Source: Candidatus Gastranaerophilales bacterium
GTDB taxonomy: Bacteria; Cyanobacteriota; Vampirovibrionia; Gastranaerophilales; Gastranaerophilaceae
Direction of reading: 5' to 3'
Assembly (NCBI GenBank): GCA_944323625.1
Contig: CALUTD010000022.1
Span: 1-33,672 of the forward strand
Length of the DNA stretch: 33,672 nucleotides
The notes beneath the pieces were generated by a model, which saw nothing but the letters and a program-made list of their open reading frames with translations, had not been told where the DNA came from and made no database searches. This document shows positions 5,689 through 16,800 of this stretch, in pieces. Positions within the stretch are counted from its first letter, which is position 1. Each line of letters opens with the position of its first letter. A program made the translations under genes and the position numbers.

Positions 5689-7461
5689 ATGAACAGAATA
5701 GTTTTAGCACAAACAGATACAATTGCCGGCAGCATAAAACATAATGCCGACAAAATTAAAAATAACATATTAAAAGCAAAAGAAAATAATGCGGATTTAA
5801 TAATATTCCCCGAACTTGCTTTGATGGGCTACCCGTTTGGTGATATTTTTATCCGGCATGAATCAGTTGTTAAAAGACAACTTGAAGCACTTGAAGAAAT
5901 TACCGCATTAACACAAAATATTACCGTTCTTTTAGGGTTCGCCGAGCCGACAAATGATTCAAATAAAAAACCTTTTTACAACTCTGTTGCCGTAATACAA
6001 AACGGTAAAATTATTAACATAGTTAGAAAAAGACTTTTGCCTAATTACGGCGAATTCAACGATTACAGATATTTTGAACCGTCAGAAGAAGTATCTCAAA
6101 TATTTGAACTTAAGGGAGAAAAACACGGAATATTGGTCTCTGAAGACAGCTTTAATGAAAAAACATTCTTTAAAAATAACAGTATTTACAAAACAGACCC
6201 TATTGAAGAACTTATAAAACAAAAACCCGATACTCTGATAAATTGTTCATGTTCACCTTCAAGATGCGGCAAAGAATATTTAAAAAATAAATTATTCTCT
6301 TCAATAGCAAGAAAATATAAAGTTAATTATATTTATGTAAATCAGGCAGGGTATGCAGATAACCTAAGTTTTGACGGTACTTCAAAAATATATGATAAAA
6401 ACGGAAACTTAACTCTAAGAGCTAAAACTTTTGATGAAGATTTTGTCATAGTCGATGACCTGAAAGGTATTGTTAATGAGCTTCCGACGGGCATGCTTGA
6501 AGAGATTAAAATCAATAGCTTTAGTCTTAATTATAGAAATGATTTAGCAAGAACATACAAAAGTATAATATTCGGAATAAGAGAATACTTTAAAAAAAAT
6601 GGTTTTACCAAAGCTGTACTGGGATTATCAGGCGGTTTGGATTCTTCTGTCTGTGCCGTATTACTTGCTGATGCACTGGGAAGCGCAAATGTTTGGGGTA
6701 TATCAATGCCAAGCAGAATAACTTCATCTGAAAGTAAAAATGATGCCAAAACTTTAGCACAAAATTTAGGTATCAATTTTCTTGAAGTTCCGCTTGCAAG
6801 CACTATTGACCCGATGAAAGAAATGTTGAACAGTGCATTTGAAGAAGTTAAGACGGATAAATTTGAAAAATCCACAACAATAGAGAATCTTCAGGCGAGA
6901 TTAAGAGCAACTATCCTTTGGAGTGTTTCAAACGAATTTAGACAAATGCTGCCAATTGCAACAAGTGATAAATCAGAAGCTTATATAGGATATGCAACGG
7001 TAAACGGTGATATGTCCGGAGGTTTTGCCCCGATTGCTGATGTAACAAAAACAAAACTTTTTGCACTTGCAGATTATTTAAACGAACACAGATACGTAAA
7101 AAATGCAATCCCGCAAGCAATTCTTGAAAAACCACCGGGTGCGGAATTAAAGATAAACCCTAAAACAGGTAAGACAGTATGCGCCGAAGAAGAAAATATG
7201 CCCTATGAATTTCTTGATGAAATTATTTGGTTTGTTGAAAATAAAGGTTTTGGGTTCGACGAATTAATAAATCATACCTTTTATTATGAAAAGAAAAATC
7301 TTTTATCACAAGAACAAAAAGAAGAATGGATTAATAAATTCTTTTGGAAATCAAAATGTGCAGTTTATAAGTGGCATATAATGCCCCCATCCGTAGTTGT
7401 TGATATGCATTCTATTAACTCGGTTGAATATCGTCAACCGATAATTTCCTGTATATATTAA
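5689..7461 (+). CDS. nadE: glutamine-type NAD+ synthetase with altered glutaminase site
   Basis: 590 residues with two domains. Residues 1-260 are a nitrilase/glutaminase fold: Glu42 (FPELALMGYP) and Lys114 (RKRLLPNYGEF) of the catalytic triad are present, but the expected Cys of the GxxxCED motif is Ser151 (GILVSEDSF). The usual GGxDELVFDG segment also reads AGYADNLSFDG. From about 290 comes the ATP-pyrophosphatase domain with the LSGGLDSS loop near 315 and ATSDKSEAYIGYAT. The enzyme adenylates and amidates nicotinic acid adenine dinucleotide to NAD in the cytosol. The synthetase half looks intact; the Cys to Ser change predicts loss of glutamine use and dependence on free ammonia. It could also be a single-base sequencing difference (TCT versus TGT). 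Confidence 0.9.
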   Translation: MNRIVLAQTDTIAGSIKHNADKIKNNILKAKENNADLIIFPELALMGYPFGDIFIRHESVVKRQLEALEEITALTQNITVLLGFAEPTNDSNKKPFYNSVAVIQNGKIINIVRKRLLPNYGEFNDYRYFEPSEEVSQIFELKGEKHGILVSEDSFNEKTFFKNNSIYKTDPIEELIKQKPDTLINCSCSPSRCGKEYLKNKLFSSIARKYKVNYIYVNQAGYADNLSFDGTSKIYDKNGNLTLRAKTFDEDFVIVDDLKGIVNELPTGMLEEIKINSFSLNYRNDLARTYKSIIFGIREYFKKNGFTKAVLGLSGGLDSSVCAVLLADALGSANVWGISMPSRITSSESKNDAKTLAQNLGINFLEVPLASTIDPMKEMLNSAFEEVKTDKFEKSTTIENLQARLRATILWSVSNEFRQMLPIATSDKSEAYIGYATVNGDMSGGFAPIADVTKTKLFALADYLNEHRYVKNAIPQAILEKPPGAELKINPKTGKTVCAEEENMPYEFLDEIIWFVENKGFGFDELINHTFYYEKKNLLSQEQKEEWINKFFWKSKCAVYKWHIMPPSVVVDMHSINSVEYRQPIISCIY

Positions 7462-7607
7462 TCAGGTGTTGTCCGCCTTTCGCCGGTTATCTTAGAATTC
7501 CCGTCATGCTGCTGCAAACTTTACTAATGTTTCCGTTTGGTATTGCTTTTGCTTACAAGACTGTAATTTTTATTTTTTATTTATTAAATTAAAGAAAATA
7601 TTTATAA

Positions 7608-8072
7608 TTATCCTGCTTTTAAAAATTTTTGGACTCTTGTATTCATAGATTCTTCTTTTATTTTCCAATTACCGCTACAATCTTTGCCGACAATAAAATG
7701 AGCAGGTATTTTATAATCACTTGTTGAAGGCATTCTCATAGCAACTATTTTATAATCTTTACCGTGAGGTAAAATTTTCACATTAAAATACATATTTTTA
7801 TAATTTCTTAAACGAGCAAGTTTTGAAGATTTTTTTACCTCACTTTTGTATCTTGATAGTGGAATATTAACCGACTCTTTTGTACCGTCTGGTTTTTCCA
7901 CAACCCTTACAATTTTTGCATTATCACTGTAATAATCAAAATAACTACTGTCATAACTATTTGCCGCATTTATGTACTGATTAAAAAAGCACTGTACATC
8001 TTGAATTTCACCGGCAAAACAGTTTAAATTAAAAATCATAACAAAAGATAACAAAATATATAATTTTTTCAT
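7608..8072 (-). CDS. small secreted protein, NTF2/SnoaL-like (hypothetical)
   Basis: 154 residues with a clear signal peptide (MKKLYILLSFVMIFNLNCFAG), so exported. The mature part has the look of an NTF2-like cone fold: an N-terminal helix (VQCFFNQYINAANSYD), YFDYYSDNAKIVRV, and later strands (MYFNVKILPHG, YKIVAMRMP, HFIVGKDCSGNWKIKEES). That family is inferred from pattern only. Two cysteines are left after cleavage. It lies downstream of rpoC2, separated by a terminator, so probably has its own promoter. Function unknown. Confidence 0.7.
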   Translation of the reverse strand: MKKLYILLSFVMIFNLNCFAGEIQDVQCFFNQYINAANSYDSSYFDYYSDNAKIVRVVEKPDGTKESVNIPLSRYKSEVKKSSKLARLRNYKNMYFNVKILPHGKDYKIVAMRMPSTSDYKIPAHFIVGKDCSGNWKIKEESMNTRVQKFLKAG

Positions 8073-8082
8073 AATTTCTCCA

Positions 8083-8130
8083 AAAAAATAGCAGTAACTT
8101 AAACCACTCGTTAACTTACTGCTATTTTTT
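8083..8130 (-). terminator. terminator of the rpoB-rpoC1-rpoC2 operon
   Basis: Two 15-base arms (TTACTGCTATTTTTT at 8116-8130 and its complement at 8083-8097) enclose an 18-base loop, with T runs at both ends in either direction. It begins 15 bases past the rpoC2 stop and may work for both strands. Confidence 0.75.
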
Positions 8131-8144
8131 ATAAAACTATGAAA

Positions 8145-11100
8145 TTATTCAATAGTATAATCGGTTAATTCGGGAGTACCAAACATACCTTCGATTTCTT
8201 CAAGAATAGCGGAAGGCTTTCTTGCATTGTTCTTTTCTGCTGCACGTTTTTGTGCTTCTCTATCCTTCTCTTCAGAAGCATTTGTTAAGTGGTAGAAACC
8301 GGTACCGGCAGGTATTAATCTACCAATGATAACATTTTCTTTTAAGCCTCTTAACAAATCACGTTTACCTTCAACGGCAGCTTCTGTTAATATTCTTGTG
8401 GTTTCCTGGAACGAAGCCGCTGATATAAAGCTTTCGGTATTCAAACTTGCTTTTGTAATACCTAAAAGTACTGCTTCATAAGTAGCTTCTTGTCCTCCTG
8501 CTGCTTTTACAGCTTCATTTTCTGCAAGAACTTCCTTAAGTTCTAGGAATTCACCCGGAAGTAGTTTTGTGTCACCCGATTCAAGAACTTTTACTTTCTT
8601 TGTCATTTGTCTTACGATAACTTCAACGTGCTTATCCGCAATTTCAACCCCTTGAGAACGATATACTCTTTGTACTTCATCAACAAGATATTGTTGAGCT
8701 GCTTCAACACCGTTTAATCTGATGACATCATGCGGATTCAAAGGACCACCTGTTAATGCTTGTCCAACTTTTATTTCCTGTCCGTCAGCAACAATAATAT
8801 TTGAATCAATAGCATATTTAACTTCCTGTCGTCCCATTTCACCGTTTAAGTATAAACGCGGTACGTCATCTTCAATTTCTATTTCCGCAGTACCCGAGTA
8901 TTCCGCAACAACAGCAGAATCTTTTGGTTTTCTTGCTTCAAGTAATTCTTCAACACGTGGAAGACCTTGTACAATATCACCGGTTTTTTGTCTTTCAAAT
9001 ACCAATGTAGCAATCATATCACCTCTTAATACCAAAGAACCGTTTGTAACCTGAAGCATAGTCCCCGGGCTTATTAAGTATGGTCTTCCGACTCTCAATG
9101 TGACTGATTTACTATCGGTTTTTACTACACAGCCTGACAAAGAAGAAGTTTCTCCGCCTTCAGATATTACTGTATCCATTTTTACAAGTTCGCCGGCTTT
9201 AACTATCGGCTTAGATTTCAAATCAATTTTCGTTTCATAACTGTCAGAAACCAAAAGTAATCTTCTTACGTCCTGATTATTTGATTTTATACTTGCAACC
9301 GCATCACTGATTGCCAAAACTTGAGTTTTCGCAACCGGTGTCTTAGGTTCAATTACCTGCCCTTCCTCAACTAAAAGTTCAGTTTGCATAGAAGCAGATG
9401 TTTTTGAAGCACCTTCTGCTTCTCTTCTTACAATCAATGTTTCAAGAACGACTATTTTTAAGTTATTATCAGAATCAAGTTCTACCTGACCTTTTAAGTG
9501 ACTTAAATATCCGTCCATTTGAAGTACTAAACTTGTTCTTGTAAGAACACCACCGTCAAGATTTCTGACTCTTGCGCCGTCTTTATATTGCAGTTGAGTT
9601 ACAGGAACCAAATCTATCGCTTCATCAGTAGAATTGAATTTTATTGAAACATCTTTTGTATCAATATTAAATCTTTGAACAGGTCTTACTAAAATTTGAA
9701 TCGGCTGGTTTGATATAGATTTTTCATCTAACGCAGCAACACCTAAATCTTCTTCAAGATCATCTATTTCAATTGAATCTTTTTCATTATCTAAAATTGT
9801 AACTATAGAATCTTCTTTTACTTTAATTTTAGGTGCAATTTCGCTACCGGCTTTTACAACTTCACCTTCATCTACTTTTAATTCACCGATTCCATTCAAA
9901 GTGTATATTTCACCAGGCCTTATCAAGACTTCATGAATCATATCGTTAAATTCTTTTATTTCAACAATACCGTCAATATGAGCGTATAAGTCTTTTACAA
10001 CCTCTGTACCAGCAGTAACAAAAGTACCTGATTCAACCATTTTTAATGCCGAATCTTTATTTACCTGATGGATTTCATCAGGAATAAATATTACTTCGCC
10101 CGGCTTTGTTATAATTTGATTTTCATCAACTTCAATACCATTATATCTTATTTCACCGCTCGAAGGAACAGTATATTCTTCATCGAGAAGTTCTGCAATA
10201 ATCATTCCTGATTCTACAACCGTATCAATGGGCGCTTTAACGATATATCTTTCGCCGGTTTCTTCCACTGTCCAAATCTGTTCTTTCTTGGTTTGTTCAA
10301 ATTTAGCATTTGCAGCGGATATAGAAGCTATTACAATTGTAAGTTCTTTACCTTGAACGATTTTTTTGATTTTTTTGCCGTCAAATTTAACATCTTCAAC
10401 AACAAGACTATCTCCTAGCCTTACTTCACCACCGTGTTCAGATATAACATGAATTTCTGCTAACTTTTCACCCTCTTTTACAGCTTTGCCATCTTCAACA
10501 AGTATTGTTGAACCTCCCGGAAGGTTATATACATCACCGCCAAGTACCCATACTATACCGTTTTTACTTGCAGTTCTTGAAATGTTTCCCTGTCTGTCTT
10601 TCTTTTCATCGGCAACAAAATCTTCAAAAACTATTTCACCCGAAAGGTCAGATGTAATATCTTTTGTAGCTTTTTCCGTCAAACGACTTCCGTCTCCACC
10701 TGAAACAGGTTCATAAACGGCTATTTTATCACCTTTTTTAATTTCTTGTCCTTCATGAACATACAATATTGCACCTGAAGGAATATGATATTTCTTTGTT
10801 TTAGAACCTGACTTAACTTCCAAATCAGATTCCTGAACAGTAATTGCTACGTTATCACCATGTCTTGTTCTTAAATCTCTTGTAAAGATTTTTGAAACAA
10901 CAACTCCATCAACATCGGCAATAATTTCTTTCATAGCGCCTGCACCTTTGAATACACCACCTGTATGGAATGTTCTCATTGTAAGCTGCGTACCCGGCTC
11001 CCCGATTGACTGTGCTGCTATAATACCAATTGCTTCTCCAACATCAACCAATTTTTGAGTTGTCATTGCCCAGCCGTAGCATTTTTGGCATATTCCATAC

Positions 11101-11996
11101 TCAAGCTCACAAGTTAATGGTGAACGAACTTTTAATTGATGTAAATCAAGCGGTTTAATTTTTCTTATATCATCCCTGTCAATTGTTGTATTTGCAGGAA
11201 TTATAACATTACCGTCTTTATCTTTAATATCTTCTGCAATAGTTCTTCCCAACAATCTTTCAGTTAAAGGAGCAACTATTTTTTCACCGTCTGAAATATC
11301 TGTCATCAAAATACCGTTTGTAGTACCACAGTCATGGTCACGAATAATAACATCCTGCGCAACGTCAACAAGACGTCTTGTCAAATAACCTGAGTCCGCT
11401 GTTTTTAACGCGGTATCTACAAGCCCTTTTCTTGCACCGTATGATGAAATAATATATTCTGTAACTGATAACCCTTCTTTAAAGTTTGATTTAATTGGTA
11501 AGTCAATAATCTGACCTTGCGCATCTGCCATCAAACCTCTCATACCGACAAGCTGTGATACCTGTGATAAGTTACCTCTTGCACCTGAGAATGCCATCAT
11601 ATATACCGGATTTAATCTGTCAAAATTTTCAACAACTTTTTCAGTTAATTTTGATGTTGTTTCACTCCAAGTGTCTATAACTTTTGTATATCTTTCAACT
11701 TCGGTTATATCACCTTTCAAGTATCTGTGAGTTGATTTTTCAATTTCTCTTTCCGCTTCATTTAATAATTCTTTCTTATCTGCCGGAACGGAAAGGTCGG
11801 CAATCGAAATTGTCGTACCTGATTTTGTGGCATAGTGATAACCTAAATTCTTAAGGTTATCTGCCAAAGTAGCAGTTTTCGCACCGCCAAACTCAAGATA
11901 AACCTGAGCTAATAACTTATTAATCGATTTTTTATTCACCTGTTCATTGATGAAATCAAACGATTTTTTTGTATTTTTACGAACTATTGTATCCAT
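8145..11996 (-). CDS. rpoC2: RNA polymerase subunit beta' (RpoC2, C-terminal part)
   Basis: 1283 residues corresponding to the C-terminal half of bacterial RpoC. Zinc ligands are C223, C296, C303 and C306 (DCGTTNG; LTCELEYGICQKC). The bridge-helix/trigger-loop region IGIIAAQSIGEPGTQLTM is at about 323-340. After FHTGGVF the trigger loop is interrupted by roughly 655 residues (about 350-1005) of repeated beta sandwich-barrel units (for example 'KVDEGEVVKAGSEIA'), then resumes at GDIVQGLPRVEELLEARKP. This is the very large SI3 insertion characteristic of cyanobacterial polymerases. The start ATG at 11996 follows AAAGGT. It sits 29 bases after rpoC1 and ends the operon. Confidence in family is very high. 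Confidence 0.97.
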   Translation of the reverse strand: MDTIVRKNTKKSFDFINEQVNKKSINKLLAQVYLEFGGAKTATLADNLKNLGYHYATKSGTTISIADLSVPADKKELLNEAEREIEKSTHRYLKGDITEVERYTKVIDTWSETTSKLTEKVVENFDRLNPVYMMAFSGARGNLSQVSQLVGMRGLMADAQGQIIDLPIKSNFKEGLSVTEYIISSYGARKGLVDTALKTADSGYLTRRLVDVAQDVIIRDHDCGTTNGILMTDISDGEKIVAPLTERLLGRTIAEDIKDKDGNVIIPANTTIDRDDIRKIKPLDLHQLKVRSPLTCELEYGICQKCYGWAMTTQKLVDVGEAIGIIAAQSIGEPGTQLTMRTFHTGGVFKGAGAMKEIIADVDGVVVSKIFTRDLRTRHGDNVAITVQESDLEVKSGSKTKKYHIPSGAILYVHEGQEIKKGDKIAVYEPVSGGDGSRLTEKATKDITSDLSGEIVFEDFVADEKKDRQGNISRTASKNGIVWVLGGDVYNLPGGSTILVEDGKAVKEGEKLAEIHVISEHGGEVRLGDSLVVEDVKFDGKKIKKIVQGKELTIVIASISAANAKFEQTKKEQIWTVEETGERYIVKAPIDTVVESGMIIAELLDEEYTVPSSGEIRYNGIEVDENQIITKPGEVIFIPDEIHQVNKDSALKMVESGTFVTAGTEVVKDLYAHIDGIVEIKEFNDMIHEVLIRPGEIYTLNGIGELKVDEGEVVKAGSEIAPKIKVKEDSIVTILDNEKDSIEIDDLEEDLGVAALDEKSISNQPIQILVRPVQRFNIDTKDVSIKFNSTDEAIDLVPVTQLQYKDGARVRNLDGGVLTRTSLVLQMDGYLSHLKGQVELDSDNNLKIVVLETLIVRREAEGASKTSASMQTELLVEEGQVIEPKTPVAKTQVLAISDAVASIKSNNQDVRRLLLVSDSYETKIDLKSKPIVKAGELVKMDTVISEGGETSSLSGCVVKTDSKSVTLRVGRPYLISPGTMLQVTNGSLVLRGDMIATLVFERQKTGDIVQGLPRVEELLEARKPKDSAVVAEYSGTAEIEIEDDVPRLYLNGEMGRQEVKYAIDSNIIVADGQEIKVGQALTGGPLNPHDVIRLNGVEAAQQYLVDEVQRVYRSQGVEIADKHVEVIVRQMTKKVKVLESGDTKLLPGEFLELKEVLAENEAVKAAGGQEATYEAVLLGITKASLNTESFISAASFQETTRILTEAAVEGKRDLLRGLKENVIIGRLIPAGTGFYHLTNASEEKDREAQKRAAEKNNARKPSAILEEIEGMFGTPELTDYTIE

Positions 11997-12025
11997 ATTA
12001 TTTTACCTTTACTTATTAATTAAAG

Positions 12026-13744
12026 TTACGATGCAAAGATTGCATTTCTTACTGTTTCGTTGAAGATAATTCTTCCGACTGTTGTTTCAAGTCTGTCACC
12101 ATGCTCGTCACGAACAATAATTCTATCATGAAGCTTTATCACTCCGTTTTCATGAGCTGCAATAGCATCTTCAAAACTGTAGAAATATTTTAATTGCTTA
12201 TCTTCTTCATCATTATTCATCAATGTCAAATAGTACATACCAAGTACCATATCCTGTGATGCCGCAATAATCGGTTTACCAGTAGCAGGCGCCAATATAT
12301 TGTTCGTTGCGAGCATTAACATTCTTGCTTCTGTTTGAGCTTCAATTGATAAAGGTACGTGAACAGCCATTTGGTCACCGTCAAAGTCTGCATTAAACGC
12401 TGTACATACTAACGGATGAAGCTGAATTGCACGGCCTTCAACCAATACAGGTTCAAAAGCCTGAATACCAAGTCTGTGAAGTGTAGGAGCACGGTTCAAT
12501 AATACCGGATGTCCGTCAATTACTTCTTCCAATATATCCCATACTACAGCTTCAGAGCGTTCTATTTTCTTCTTTGCCGATTTAATATTCTGTACAAATC
12601 CTCTTTCGATTAATTTGTTTACAACAAACGGCTTGAACAGTTCAATAGCCATTTCTTTTGGTAAACCACATTGATTAAGCTTTAATTTAGGACCAACAAC
12701 AATAACTGAACGGCCTGAATAGTCGACACGTTTACCTAATAAGTTTTGACGGAAACGACCCTGTTTACCTTCAATAATATTGCTTAAAGATTTTAAAGGT
12801 CTGTTGCTCGGGCCTACTACTGTTCTACCTCTTCTTCCGTTATCTATCAATGAGTCAACAGCTTCTTGAAGCATACGTTTTTCATTTCTTACAATGATTT
12901 CAGGAGCACCCATTTCCAATAATCTTAACAAACGGTTGTTTCTGTTTATTACACGTCTATATAAGTCGTTTAAGTCTGATGTAGCAAATCTTCCGCCGTC
13001 TAATTGAACCATAGGTCTTAAATCAGGAGGTGTTACAGGTAATACATCCATAATCATCCAGGTAGGTTCTGTGTTGCTTTCAATTAATGACTCAACTAAT
13101 CTTAGTCTTTTAATTAATTTAGCTTTTCTTTGAACACTGCCCGATAATCCTGATAATTCACCTCTTATCGAATCTGCCATTTCTTGAAGAGAAATTTCTC
13201 CAAGTAATTCCTTTATAGCCTCAGCTCCTATTCCGACTTTCAACTGTGAATCTTCATTTTCAAGCATAAAGTCTTCATATTCCTCTTCGGAAAGCAATTG
13301 ATATTTCTTAAATTCACTATCTGCAGGATCAATAACAACATAATTGTTAAAATAAATAACCTGTTCCAAATCTTTAAGAGTCATATCAAGAAGAAGACCT
13401 AAATAGCTTGGAATTCCTTTTAAGAACCAAATATGGCTAACAGGCGCAGCAAGTTTTATATGCCCCATTCTGTGACGTCTTACTTTTGAATCCGTAACTT
13501 CAACACCGCATCTTTCACAAATGATGCCTTTATGTCTGACTCTTTTATACTTTCCGCAATAACATTCCCAGTCCTTTGTAGGTCCAAATATTCTTTCGCA
13601 GAATAAACCGTCTCTTTCAGGTTTTAACGTACGATAGTTAATGGTTTCGGGTTTTGTTACCTCACCGTACGACCATTTAAGCACTTCATCGGGTGATGCT
13701 ATGCTTATTCGTATATAATCAAAATAATCTATACTTGTAGACAA
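12026..13744 (-). CDS. rpoC1: RNA polymerase subunit gamma (RpoC1, N-terminal part of beta')
   Basis: 572 residues with a TTG start at 13744-13742, preceded by AAAGGAG (13759-13753). The open frame extends 20 codons further to another TTG at 13804, but that extension lies in the intercistronic palindrome and lacks a ribosome site; cyanobacterial RpoC1 also begins near this point ([14 protein letters not shown]). The N-terminal zinc ribbon is C61, C63, C76 and C79. The catalytic magnesium-binding motif [12 protein letters not shown] lies near residue 450. Together with RpoC2 it forms the split beta' subunit; the split is a hallmark of Cyanobacteria and their non-photosynthetic relatives. Cotranscribed between rpoB and rpoC2. 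Confidence 0.96.
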   Translation of the reverse strand: MSTSIDYFDYIRISIASPDEVLKWSYGEVTKPETINYRTLKPERDGLFCERIFGPTKDWECYCGKYKRVRHKGIICERCGVEVTDSKVRRHRMGHIKLAAPVSHIWFLKGIPSYLGLLLDMTLKDLEQVIYFNNYVVIDPADSEFKKYQLLSEEEYEDFMLENEDSQLKVGIGAEAIKELLGEISLQEMADSIRGELSGLSGSVQRKAKLIKRLRLVESLIESNTEPTWMIMDVLPVTPPDLRPMVQLDGGRFATSDLNDLYRRVINRNNRLLRLLEMGAPEIIVRNEKRMLQEAVDSLIDNGRRGRTVVGPSNRPLKSLSNIIEGKQGRFRQNLLGKRVDYSGRSVIVVGPKLKLNQCGLPKEMAIELFKPFVVNKLIERGFVQNIKSAKKKIERSEAVVWDILEEVIDGHPVLLNRAPTLHRLGIQAFEPVLVEGRAIQLHPLVCTAFNADFDGDQMAVHVPLSIEAQTEARMLMLATNNILAPATGKPIIAASQDMVLGMYYLTLMNNDEEDKQLKYFYSFEDAIAAHENGVIKLHDRIIVRDEHGDRLETTVGRIIFNETVRNAIFAS

Positions 13745-13780
13745 TTTTATATCTCCTTTAACTTTTATTATTGTGACTTT

Positions 13781-13807
13781 GTTTTGAGCCGAAATTCGGC
13801 TCAAAAC
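13781..13807 (-). other. perfect palindrome between rpoB and rpoC1
   Basis: Arms GTTTTGAGCCGAA and TTCGGCTCAAAAC (13 bases each) flank one central base, nine bases after the rpoB stop and 36 bases before the rpoC1 TTG. The RNA would form a strong stem with a tiny loop. There is no T run after it in the direction of transcription, so it is unlikely to be a terminator; an mRNA processing or stability element is more likely. Confidence 0.7.
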
Positions 13808-13815
13808 ATCTCACG

Positions 13816-16800
13816 TTATTCTTTAAATGCACTTGGTGTTTCTAAAAAGTTGATATTTAACAACTCCGAATCAATATCCGAAAGAATTCTTTTCGGCGCT
13901 GCTTTTCTTAAGTCATCAGTGTCAGACATTAAATCAACTTCTTCACCGCTCTTCTTTGCTACCGATATATTCAAACCTATACTTTGTAACTCTCTTACAA
14001 GTACTTTGAATGATTCAGGTATACCGGGTCTCGGAATATTATCACCTTTTACGATTGCTTCGTAAGCTCTTGAACGACCGTTAACATCATCAGATTTAAT
14101 TGTTAACATTTCTTGAAGTGTATATGCCGCACCGTATGCTTCAAGTGCCCATACTTCCATTTCTCCGAATCTTTGGCCGCCGAATTGTGCTTTACCGCCC
14201 AAAGGCTGTTGTGTTACCAATGAATAAGGACCTGTACTTCTTGCGTGAATCTTATCATCAACAAGGTGAACCAGTTTCAAGAAGTATGTTATACCGACAG
14301 ATACAGGTCTATCAAAGGGTTCGCCGGTTCTGCCATCATATAATGTAACTTTACCGTCTTCTCTTACCCAGTCACATCCTGATTCTTTTATGCCTCTTAA
14401 AAGTTCGTATTTTGTCGAAATTTCTGATTTATTTTCTCCGTACATTTCATCAAATGAAGGAGCTTCATAGTAATCACCTGTCAAATATGATGCTAAACCA
14501 AGTAAACACTCATAAGTTTGACCAACGTTCATACGAGAAGGTACACCAAGAGGGTTAAGTACTATATCAACCGGAGTTCCGTCAGGAAGAAACGGCATAT
14601 CTTCTTTCGGAAGAATTCTTGAAACAATACCTTTGTTTCCATGACGTCCGGCCAATTTATCACCGACCGATACTTTACGTTTTTGAGCTATATAAACTTT
14701 AATAAGAGTATTAGCACCCGGTAAAAGTTCATCGCCTTTTTCTCTGTCGAATACTTTTACATCGACTACACGTCCGCCTTCGCCGTGAGGAACTCTTAAT
14801 GAGTTATCTTTTACATCTCTAGCTTTTTCGGCAAAGATAGCTCTTAAAAGTTTTTCTTCCGGCGGATGTTCCGATTCACCTTTCGGAGTTACTTTACCTA
14901 CTAATATGTCATCAGCATAAACTCTTGCCCCGATTCTTACAATACCTCTTTCATCCAAATGTCTTAATGCATCTTCTGATACATTCGGAACTTCTCTTGT
15001 AATTTCTTCCGGTCCGAGTTTTGTCTGTCTTGCTTCTATTTCTAACTTTTCAATATGTAATGAAGTAAATACATCATCATAAACGCATCTTTCGCTAAGT
15101 AAGATAGCATCTTCGAAGTTGTACCCTTCCCAGGGCATATACGCTACTAAAACGTTTTTACCTAAAGAAAGTTCACCAAAGTGAGTTGAAGCACCATCAG
15201 CTATTACATCACCTGCTTTAACTTGTTCACCTTCTTTAACAATCGGTTTTTGGTTAATACAAGTATCCTGATTACTTCTTACATATTTCATTAATTGATA
15301 TTTATGGAGTTTGCCGGCATTATCTTTAATCCATATTTCTTCGCCGACAACTTTTACAACAGTTCCGTCAACATCTGAAACAACAACCATACAAGAGTCT
15401 TTTGCAGCTCTCTTTTCTAAACCTGTTGCAACAACCGGTCTATCTGTTATCAATAACGGTACTGCCTGACGCTGCATGTTAGAACCCATCAACGCACGGT
15501 TTGCATCGTCGTGTTCAATAAACGGAATAACCGATGTAGCAACAGAAATAACCTGAATCGGAGAAACCCCCATATAGTCAACACGTTTTGATTCACCCAT
15601 TGTAAATTCTGATTTATAACGGATCGGTACGTATTGAGATTTAATACTTCTATCTTCATTTAATGTAACATCAGAAGGTGCAACACGGAAGTTTTCTTCT
15701 TCATCAGCACTCATATAATGTACTTCATTCGTAACAACACCATCTTTAACAACGAAATAAGGTGTTTCAATAAATCCGTATTCATTAACTCTTGCGTGTG
15801 TAGCTAATGAACCTATCAAACCCGCGTTAGGTCCTTCAGGTGTTTCAATCGGACAAATTCTTCCGTAATGTGAAGGGTGAATATCACGTACTGCGAATCC
15901 TGCTCTTTCTCTTACCAAACCACCGGGTCCTAATGCAGAAATACGTCTTTTATGAGTCAATTCCGCCAACGGATTTACCTGATCCATAAACTGTGATAAC
16001 TGAGATGAACCAAAGAACTCTTTTAATGAAGCAATTAACGGTTTTGTATTTAACAAATTCAAAGGAGTAAGAGTTTCGGAATTTTGAAGAGTCATTCTTT
16101 CTTTTACGATTCTTTCAATTCTTGATAACCCGACTCTAAATTGGTTTTGAAGAAGTTCACCTACAGAGCGGATTCTTCTGTTACCTAAATGGTCGATATC
16201 GTCACAGCTGCCTTCGTCATAGGTTAAATTTATCAAATACTCAACCGCTGCAACTAAATCTTGAATTGTTAATGTTCTTTGAGTTTCAGCTATATTTAAG
16301 TTTAATTTTTTGTTTAATTTATAACGTCCGACTCTACCTATATCATATTTCTTATCATCAAAGAATCTTGATTCTATTATAGAACGGCCGCCGGCAGCAG
16401 ACGCAGGGTCGCCGGGTCTTAATTTCTTATATACTTCAATTAAAGCATCATCTGTTGTTTCTGCCGTATCTTTTTCAAGTGTTTTCTTTAAAAACTCAAA
16501 ATGAGTAAATAATGTTTCCATTTCAGAAACCGTAATTCCGAGCGCTTTTAAAAGCGTTGTTGCTAAAATTTTTCTGTTTTTATCAATTTTAACATATATT
16601 ACATCATTGGCATCGGTTTCTATTTTTAGCCAAGCACCTCTATTCGGAATCAATGTAGCATTAAATAAACGTTTACCCGTTGGAGATATTTCCCTTTTGA
16701 AATATATACCGGGAGAACGTACAATTTGAGATACAACTACACGTTCGGCACCATTTACAATAAATGTACCTTTGTTTGTCATTGTAGGTATATCACCTAT

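Noticed and set aside
5433-5768. 111-codon minus-strand ORF over the end of pilin 3 and start of nadE
   Set aside because: It is a mirror of two clear genes, with no ribosome site or family resemblance.
7462-7607. Gene or terminator between nadE and the small secreted protein
   Set aside because: I see only a fragment like the dispersed GGTGTTG(T/C)CCGC repeat near 27673; no hairpin with T run and no ORF.
8722-9054. Plus-strand ORFs antisense to rpoC2, rpoC1 and rpoB (also 10486, 13784, 14100, 16893)
   Set aside because: Shadows of highly conserved genes, with no ribosome sites.
13745-13804. 20-codon N-terminal extension of RpoC1
   Set aside because: It starts at a TTG inside the palindrome without a ribosome site; the TTG at 13744 has AAAGGAG and fits the start of cyanobacterial RpoC1.
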